This document shows, in pieces, positions 55,675-64,000 of a stretch of 64,000 bases of DNA. A model generated the notes under the pieces. That model was not told where the DNA came from. It saw only the letters and a program-made list of their open reading frames with translations, and made no database searches. A program made the translations under genes and the position numbers. Within the stretch, counting starts at the first letter, position 1, and each line of letters starts with the position of its first letter. This stretch comes from Lateolabrax maculatus (lineage: Eukaryota; Chordata; Actinopteri; Acropomatiformes; Lateolabracidae): contig CM062218.1 of the NCBI GenBank assembly GCA_031216445.1, positions 25,390,001-25,454,000 on the forward strand, given 5' to 3'.

Positions 55675-58600
55675 TTTCATAATAATGTGACCATAATAGA
55701 CATCAACTGTCATAAAACACCTTATTAAATTAAATAAGCAAACTTGCTCTGAATGATGTTATTCAACAGATCTGAGTGTTTTCATAATAATTTGACCATA
55801 ATCAACTGTCATAAAACACCTTATTAAATTAAATGAGCAAACTTGCTCTGAATGATGTTATTCAACAGAACTGAGTGTTTTCATAATAATGTGACCATAA
55901 TAAACATCAACAACACCTTATTTCAACAAAAGAAGTTGATAAATAATCAAACTTGCTCTGAATGATGTTATTCAACAGAAAGGAGTGTTTTCATAATAAT
56001 GTGACCATAATAAACATCAACAGTCATAAAACACCTTATTTCAACAAAAGAAGTTGATAAATAAGCAAACTTGCTCTGAATGATGTTATTCAACAGATCT
56101 GAGTGTTTCCATGCTTCTGTTATGAAAATAAACATCAACATTCAAAAAACACCTTATTTCATCAAAAGAAGTTGATAAATAAGCAAACTTGCTCTGAATG
56201 ATGTTATTCAACAGAACTGAGTGTTTTCATAATAATGTGACCATAATAAACATCAACAGTCATAAAACACCTTATTTCATCAAAAGAAGTAGATAAATAA
56301 GCAAACTTGCTCTGAATGATGTTATTCAACAGAAAGGAGTGTTTTCATAATAATGTTAAAATAATAAACATCAACAGTCATAAAACACCTTATTTCATCA
56401 AAAGAAGTAGATAAATAAGCAAACTTGCTCTGAATGATGTTATTCAACAGAAAGGAGTGTTTTCATAATAATGTGACCATAATAAACATGAACTGTCATA
56501 AAACACCTTATTTCAACAAAAGAAGTTGATAAATAAGCAAACTTGCTCTGAATGATGTTATTCAACAGAACTGAGTGTTTCCATGCTTCTGTTATGAAAA
56601 TAAACATCAACAGTCATAAAACACCTTACTTCATCAAAAGAAGTTGATAAATAAGCAAACTTGCTCTGAATGATGTTATTCAACAGAAAGGAGTGTTTTC
56701 ATAATAATGTGACCATAATAAACATCAACAGTCATAAAACACCTTACTTCATCAAAAGAAGTTGATAAATAAGCAAACTTGATCTGAATGATGTTATTCA
56801 ACAGAAAGGAGTGTTTTCATAATAATGTGACCATAATAAACATCAACTGTCAAAAAACACCTTATTTCATCAAAAGAAGTTGACAAATAAGCAAACTTGC
56901 TCTGAATGATGTTATTCAACAGAAAGGAGTGTTTTCATAATAATGTGACCATAATAAACATCAACAGTCATAAAACACCTTATTTCATCAAAAGAAGTTG
57001 ATAAATAAGCAAACTTGCTCTGAATGATGTTATTCAACAGAAAGGAGTGTTTTCATAATACTTTGATGAAAATAAACATCAACAGTCAAAAAACACCTTA
57101 TTTCAACAAAAGAAGTTGATAAATAAGCAAAGTAAACATCAACAGAACTGAATGATGTTATTCAACAGAAAGGAGTGTTTTCATAATACTGTGATGAAAA
57201 TAAACATCAACTGTCAAAAAACACCTTATTTCATCAAGAGAAGTTGATAAATAAGCAAACTTGCTCTGAATGATGTTATTCAACAGAACTGAGTGTTTTC
57301 ATAATAATGTGACCATAATAAACATCAACAGTCATAAAACACCTTATTTCATCAAAAGAAGTTGATAAATAAGCAAACTTGCTCTGAATGATGTTATTCA
57401 ACAGAAAGGAGTGTTTTCATAATACTGTGATGAAAATAAACATCAACTGTCAAAAAACACCTTATTTCATCAAAAGAAGTTGATAAATAAGCAAACTTGC
57501 TCTCAATGATGTTATTCAACAGAAAGGAGTGTATCCATGCTTCTGTTATGAAATTAAACATCAACAGTCAAAAAACACCTTATTTCATCAAAAGAAGTTG
57601 ATAAATAAGCAAACTTGCTCTGAATGATGTTATTCAACAGAACTGAGTGTTTCCATGCTTCTGTTATGAAAATAAACATCAACTGTCAAAAAACACCTTA
57701 TTTCATCAAAAGAAGTTGATAAATAAGCAAACTTGCTCTGAATGATGTTATTCAACAGAAAGGAGTGTTTTCATAATACTGTGACCATAATAAACATCAA
57801 CAGTCATAAAACACCTTATTTCATCAAAAGAAGTTGATAAATAAGCAAAGTAAACATCAACAGAACTGAATGATGTTATTCAACAGAACTGAGTGTTTTC
57901 ATAATAATGTGACCATAATAAACATCAACAGTCATAAAACACCTTATTTCATCAAAAGAAGTTGATAAATAAGCAAAGTAAACATCAACAGAACTGAATG
58001 ATGTTATTCAACAGAACTGAGTGTTTTCATAATAATGTGACCATAATAAACATCAACTGTCATAAAACACCTTATTTCATCAAAAGAAGTTGATAAATAA
58101 GCAAACTTGCTCTGAATGATGTTATTCAACAGAACTGAGTGTTTTCATAATAATGTGACCATAATAAACATCAACTGTCATAAAACATCTTATTTCATCA
58201 AAAGAAGTTGATAAATAAGCAAAGTAAACATCAAGAGAACTGAATGATGTTATTCAACAGAACTGAGTGTTTTCATAATAATGTGACCATAATAAACATC
58301 AACAGTCATAAAACACCTTATTTCAACGAAAGAAGTTGATAAATAAGCAAACTTGCTCTGAATGATGTTATTCAACAGAAAGGAGTGTTTTCATAATAAT
58401 GTGACCATAATAAACATCAACTGTCATAAAACACCTTATTTCATCAAAAGAAGTTGATAAATAAGCAAAGTAAACATCAACAGAACTGAATGATGTTATT
58501 CAACAGAAAGGAGTGTTTCCATGCTTCTGTTATGAAAATAAACATCAACAGTCAAAAAACACGTTATTTCATCAAAAGAAGTTGATAAATAAGCAAACTT

Positions 58601-61600
58601 GCTCTGAATGATGTTATTCAACAGAAAGGAGTGTTTTCATAATACTGTGACCATAATAAACATCAACAGTCATAAAACACCTTATTTCATCAAAAGAAGT
58701 TGATAAATAAGCAAAGTAAACATCAACAGAACTGAATGATGTTATTCAACAGAACTGAGTGTTTTCATAATAATGTGACCATAATAAACATCAACAGTCA
58801 TAAAACACCTTATTTCAACAAAAGAAGTTGATAAACAAGCAAACTTGCTCTGAATGATGTTATTCAACAGAAAGGAGTGTTTTCATAATAATGTGACCAT
58901 AATAAACATCAACTGTCATAAAACACCTTATTTCATCAAAAGAAGTTGATAAATAAGCAAACTTGCTCTCAATGATGTTATTCAACAGAAAGGAGTGTTT
59001 TCATAATAATGTGACCATCAACAGTCATAAAACACCTTATTTCATCAAAAGAAGTTGATAAATAAGCAAAGTAAACATCAACAGAACTGAATGATGTTAT
59101 TCAACAGAACTGAGTGTTTTCATAATAATGTGACCATCAACAGTCATAAAACACCTTATTTCATCAAAAGAAGTTGATAAATAAGCAAAGTAAACATCAA
59201 CAGAACTGAATGATGTTATTCAACAGAACTGAGTGTTTTCATAATAATGTGACCATAATAAACATCAACAGTCATAAAACACCTTATTTCATCAAAAGAA
59301 GTTGATAAATAAGCAAAGTAAACATCAACAGAACTGAATGATGTTATTCAACAGAACTGAGTGTTGTCATAATAATGTGACCATAATAAACATCAACAGT
59401 CATAAAACACCTTATTTCATCAAAAGAAGTTGATAAATAAGCAAAGTAAACATCAACAGAACTGAATGATGTTATTCAACAGAACTGAGTGTTTTCATAA
59501 TACTGTGACCATAATAAACATCAACAGTCATAAAACACCTTATTTCATCAAAAGAAGTTGATAAATAAGCAAAGTAAACATCAACAGAACTGAATGATGT
59601 TATTCAACAGAACTGAGTGTTTTCATAATAATGTGACCATAATAAACATCAACAGTCATAAAACACCTTATTTCAACAAAAGAAGTTGATAAACAAGCAA
59701 ACTTGCTCTGAATGATGTTATTCAACAGAACTGAGTGTTTTCATAATAATCTGACCATAATAAACATCAACTGTCATAAAACACCTTATTTCAACAAAAG
59801 AAGTTGACAAATAAGCAAACTTTCTCTGAATGATGTTATTCAACAGAAAGGAGTGTTTTCATAATAATGTGACCATAATAAACATCAACAGTCATAAAAC
59901 ACCTTATTTCATCAAAAGAAGTTGATAAATAAGCAAACTTGCTCTGAATGATGTTATTCAAAAGAAAGGAGTGTTTTCATAATAATGTGACCATAATAAA
60001 CATCAACAGTCATAAAACACCTTATTTCATCAAAAGAAGTTGATAAATAAGCAAACTTTCTCTGAATGATGTTATTCAACAGAACTGAGTGTTTCCATGC
60101 TTCTGTTATGAAAATAAACATCAACAGTCAAAAAACACCTTATTTCATCAAAAGAAGTTGATAAATAAGCAAACTTGCTCTCAATGATGTTTTATCAACA
60201 GAAAGGAGTGTTTTCATAATAATGTGACCATAATAAACATCAACAGTCATAAAACACCTTATTTCATCAAAAGAAGTTGATAAATAAGCAAAGTAAACAT
60301 CAACAGAACTGAATGATGTTATTCAACAGAACTGAGTGTTTTCATAATTATGTGACCATAATAAACATCAACAGTCATAAAACACCTTATTTCATCAAAA
60401 GAAGTTGATAAATAAGCAAACTTGCTCTGAATGATGTTATTCAACAGAACTGAGTGTTTTCATAATAATGTGACCATAATAAACATCAACTGTCATAAAA
60501 CACCTTATTTGATCAAAAGAAGTTGATAAATAAGCAAACTTGCTCCCAATGATGTTATTCAACAGAAAGGAGTGTTTTCATAATAATGTGACCATAATAA
60601 ACATCAACAGTCATAAAACACCTTATTTCATCAAAAGAAGTTGATAAATAAGCAAACATCAACAGAACTGAATGATGTTATTCAACAGAACTGAGTGTTT
60701 TCATAATAATGTGACCATAATAAACATCAACAGTCAAAAAACACCTTATTTCATCAAAAGAAGTTGATAAATAAGCAAAGTAAACATCAACAGAACTGAA
60801 TGATGTTATTCAACAGAACTGAGTGTTTTCATAATAATGTGACCATAATAAACATCAACTGTCATAAAACACCTTATTTCATCAAAAGAAGTTGATAAAT
60901 AAGCAAAGTAAACATCAACAGAACTGAATGATGTTATTCAACAGAAAGGAGTGTTTTCATAATACTGTGACCATGATAAACATCAACAGTCAAAAAACAC
61001 CTTATTTCATCAAAAGAAGTTGATAAATAAGCAAAGTAAACATCAACAGAACTGAATGATGTTATTCAACAGAACTGAGTGTTTTCATAATAATGTGACC
61101 ATAATAAACATCAACTGTCATAAAACACCTTATTTCATCAAAAGAAGTTGATAAATAAGCAAAGTAAACATCAACAGAACTGAATGATGTTATTCAACAG
61201 AACTGAGTGTTGTCATAATAATGTGACCATAATAAACATCAACAGTCATAAAACACCTTATTTCATCAAAAGAAGTTGATAAATAAGCAAAGTAAACATC
61301 AACAGAACTGAATGATGTTATTCAACAGAACTGAGTGTTTTCATAATACTGTGACCATAATAAACATCAACAGTCATAAAACACCTTATTTCATCAAAAG
61401 AAGTTGATAAATAAGCAAAGTAAACATCAACAGAACTGAATGATGTTATTCAACAGAACTGAGTGTTTTCATAATAATGTGACCATAATAAACATCAACT
61501 GTCATAAAACACCTTATTTCATCAAAAGAAGTTGATAGATAAGCAAACTTGCTCTCAATGATGTTATTCAACAGAAAGGAGTGTTTTCATAATAATGTGA

Positions 61601-64000
61601 CCATAATAAACATCAACAGTCAAAAAACACCTTATTTCATCAAAAGAAGTTGATAAATAAGCAAACTTGCTCCCAATGATGTTATTCAACAGAAAGGAGT
61701 GTTTTCATAATACTGTGATGAAAATAAACATCAACTGTCAAAAAACACCTTATTTCATCAAAAGAAGTTGATAAATAAGCAAACTTGCTCTGAATGATGT
61801 TATTCAACAGAAAGGAGTGTTTTCATAATAATGTGACCATAATAAACATCAACAGTCAAAAAACACCTTATTTCATCAAAAGAAGTTGATAAATAAGCAA
61901 ACTTGCTCCCAATGATGTTATTCAACAGAAAGGAGTGTTTTCATAATACTGTGATGAAAATAAACATCAACTGTCAAAAAACACCTTATTTCATCAAAAG
62001 AAGTTGATAAATAAGCAAACTTGCTCTGAATGATGTTATTCAACAGAAAGGAGTGTTTTCATAATACTGTGACCATAATAAACATCAACAGTCATAAAAC
62101 ACCTTATTTCATCAAAAGAAGTTGATAAATAAGCAAACATCAACAGAACTGAATGATGTTATTCAACAGAACTGAGTGTTTTCATAATAATGTGACCATA
62201 ATAAACATCAACAGTCATAAAACACCTTATTTCATCAAAAGAAGTTGATAAATAAGCAAAGTAAACATCAACAGAACTGAATGATGTTATTCAACAGAAC
62301 TGAGTGTTTTCATAATAATGTGACCATAATAAACATCAACTGTCATAAAACACCTTATTTCATCAAAAGAAGTTGATAGATAAGCAAACTTGCTCTCAAT
62401 GATGTTATTCAACAGAAAGGAGTGTTTTCATAATAATGTGACCATAATAAACATCAACAGTCAAAAAACACCTTATTTCATCAAAAGAAGTTGATAAATA
62501 AGCAAACTTGCTCCCAATGATGTTATTCAACAGAAAGGAGTGTTTTCATAATACTGTGATGAAAATAAACATCAACTTTCAAAAAACACCTTATTTCATC
62601 AAAAGAAGTTGATAAATAAGCAAACTTGCTCTGAATGATGTTATTCAACAGAAAGGAGTGTTTTCATAATAATGTGACCATAATAAACATCAACAGTCAA
62701 AAAACACCTTATTTCATCAAAAGAAGTTGATAAATAAGCAAACTTGCTCCCAATGATGTTATTCAACAGAAAGGAGTGTTTTCATAATACTGTGATGAAA
62801 ATAAACATCAACTGTCAAAAAACACCTTATTTCATCAAAAGAAGTTGATAAATAAGCAAACTTGCTCTCAATGATGTTATTCAACAGAAAGGAGTGTTTT
62901 CATAATAATGTGACCATAATAAACATCAACAGTCAAAACACACCTTATTTCATCAAAAGAAGTTGATAAATAAGCAAAGTAAACATCAACAGAACTGAAT
63001 GATGTTATTCAACAGAACTGAGTGTTTTCATAATAATGTGACCATAATAAACATCAACTGTCATAAAACACCTTATTTCATCAAAAGAAGTTGATAAATA
63101 AGCAAACTTGCTCTGAATGATGTTATTCAACAGAACTGAGTGTTTCCATGCTTCTGTTATGAAAATAAACATCAACAGTCAAAAAACACCTTATTTCATC
63201 AAAAGAAGTTGATAAACAAGCAAACTTGCTCTGAATGATGTTATTCAACAGAAAGGAGTGTTTTCATAATAATGTGACCATAATAAACATCAACAGTCAT
63301 AAAACACCTTATTTCATCAAAAGAAGTTGATAAATAAGCAAAGTAAACATCAACAGAACTGAATGATGTTATTCAACAGAACTGAGTGTTTTCATAATAA
63401 TGTGACCATCAACAGTCATAAAACACCTTATTTCATCAAAAGAAGTTGATAAATAAGCAAACTTGCTCTCAATGATGTTATTCAACAGAAAGAAGTGTTT
63501 TCATAATAATGTGACCATAATAAACATCAACAGTCATAAAACACCTTATTTCAACAAAAGAAGTTGATAAATAAACAAACTTGCTCTGAATGATGTTATT
63601 CAACAGAAAGGAGTGTTTTCATAATACTGTGATGAAAATAAACATCAACTGTCAAAAAACACCTTATTTCATCAAAAGAAGTTGATAAATAAGCAAACTT
63701 GCTCTCAATGATGTTTTATCAACAGAAAGGAGTGTTTTCATAATAATGTGACCATAATAAACATCAACAGTCATAAAACACCTTATTTCATCAAAAGAAG
63801 TTGATAAATAAGCAAAGTAAACATCAACAGAACTGAATGATGTTATTCAACAGAACTGAGTGTTTTCATAATAATGTGACCATAATAAACATCAACTGTC
63901 ATAAAACACCTTATTTCATCAAAAGAAGTTGATAAATAAGCAAAGTAAACATCAACAGAACTGAATGATGTTATTCAACAGAACTGAGTGTTTTCATAAT
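55675..64000 (-). repeat. ~118-bp satellite array (about 70 monomers, runs off window)
   Basis: Monomers read on the + strand as TAATGTGACCATAATAAACA..., ATTTCATCAAAAGAAGTTGA, TGATGTTATTCAACAGAA. Two main types exist: A with GCAAACTTGCTCTGAATG, and B, 10 bp longer, with GCAAAGTAAACATCAACAGA. Other variants are TGATGAAA for TGACCATA, CTGTC for CAGTC, and CTCCCAATG. Each monomer has an internal short inverted pair ATCAAC/GTTGAT. No coding frame runs through. The period matches the block at 50088. Confidence 0.95.

Noticed and set aside
55675..64000. CRISPR-like array
   Set aside because: Regular spacing, but the whole ~118-bp unit is conserved and there are no unique spacers between short repeats; the context is a vertebrate genome.

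Overview
This is vertebrate, almost certainly teleost, DNA. Genes have introns with GT-AG junctions, several widespread fish dispersed repeats are present, the endogenous retroviruses are of gammaretrovirus-like pol type, there is a dead trace-amine-associated receptor (TAAR), and one end is a long ~118-bp satellite. Nothing resembles a prokaryotic operon. I see no clearly intact single-copy host gene; nearly everything is repeat, retroelement or pseudogene.

Region 1 (1-42374) is a tandem array of a composite unit of about 11 kb, in five recognisable copies with very few differences between them. Each full unit has two parts. One is a piece of endogenous retrovirus A (ERV-A: RT C-terminal half, RNase H, integrase, LTR, a LINE fragment, then the pol start up to the RT N-terminal half). 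The other is a ~7.4-kb 'cassette' that interrupts the RT gene. The cassette starts CACTGTAAA, ends TTTACAGTG and is flanked by AGTA on both sides, so it looks like a transposed segment. It carries a spliced gene: CpG-rich promoter and exon 1, a small exon 2, a 2.2-kb exon 3 and three more exons. Exon 3 joins a four-finger C2H2 zinc-finger protein to a protein of the multicopy fish family usually labelled 'sterile alpha motif domain-containing protein 3-like' (named from recall). Every copy shares the same stops and frameshifts, so the gene was broken before the array expanded. The 243-codon zinc-finger frame is open in all four copies that include it. Cassette 2 lost its promoter in a deletion, cassette 3 lost its right terminus, and cassette 0 is cut by the window start.

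Region 2 (42375-46500) is a second retroviral relic, ERV-B. It has a gag start fused to RNase H and the integrase zinc domain, a 17-bp-arm hairpin that breaks pol, an integrase core with a D-35-E pair, and the start of an env frame with a signal peptide.

Region 3 (46500-55670) holds a dispersed fish repeat twice, a TAAR pseudogene, a small satellite block, a possible solo LTR, some exon-like fragments of unknown origin and two copies of another dispersed repeat. Region 4 (55675-64000, continuing past the window) is a satellite array of roughly 70 monomers. It runs in the opposite orientation to the small block at 50088-50819 and has two monomer types and larger duplicated blocks.
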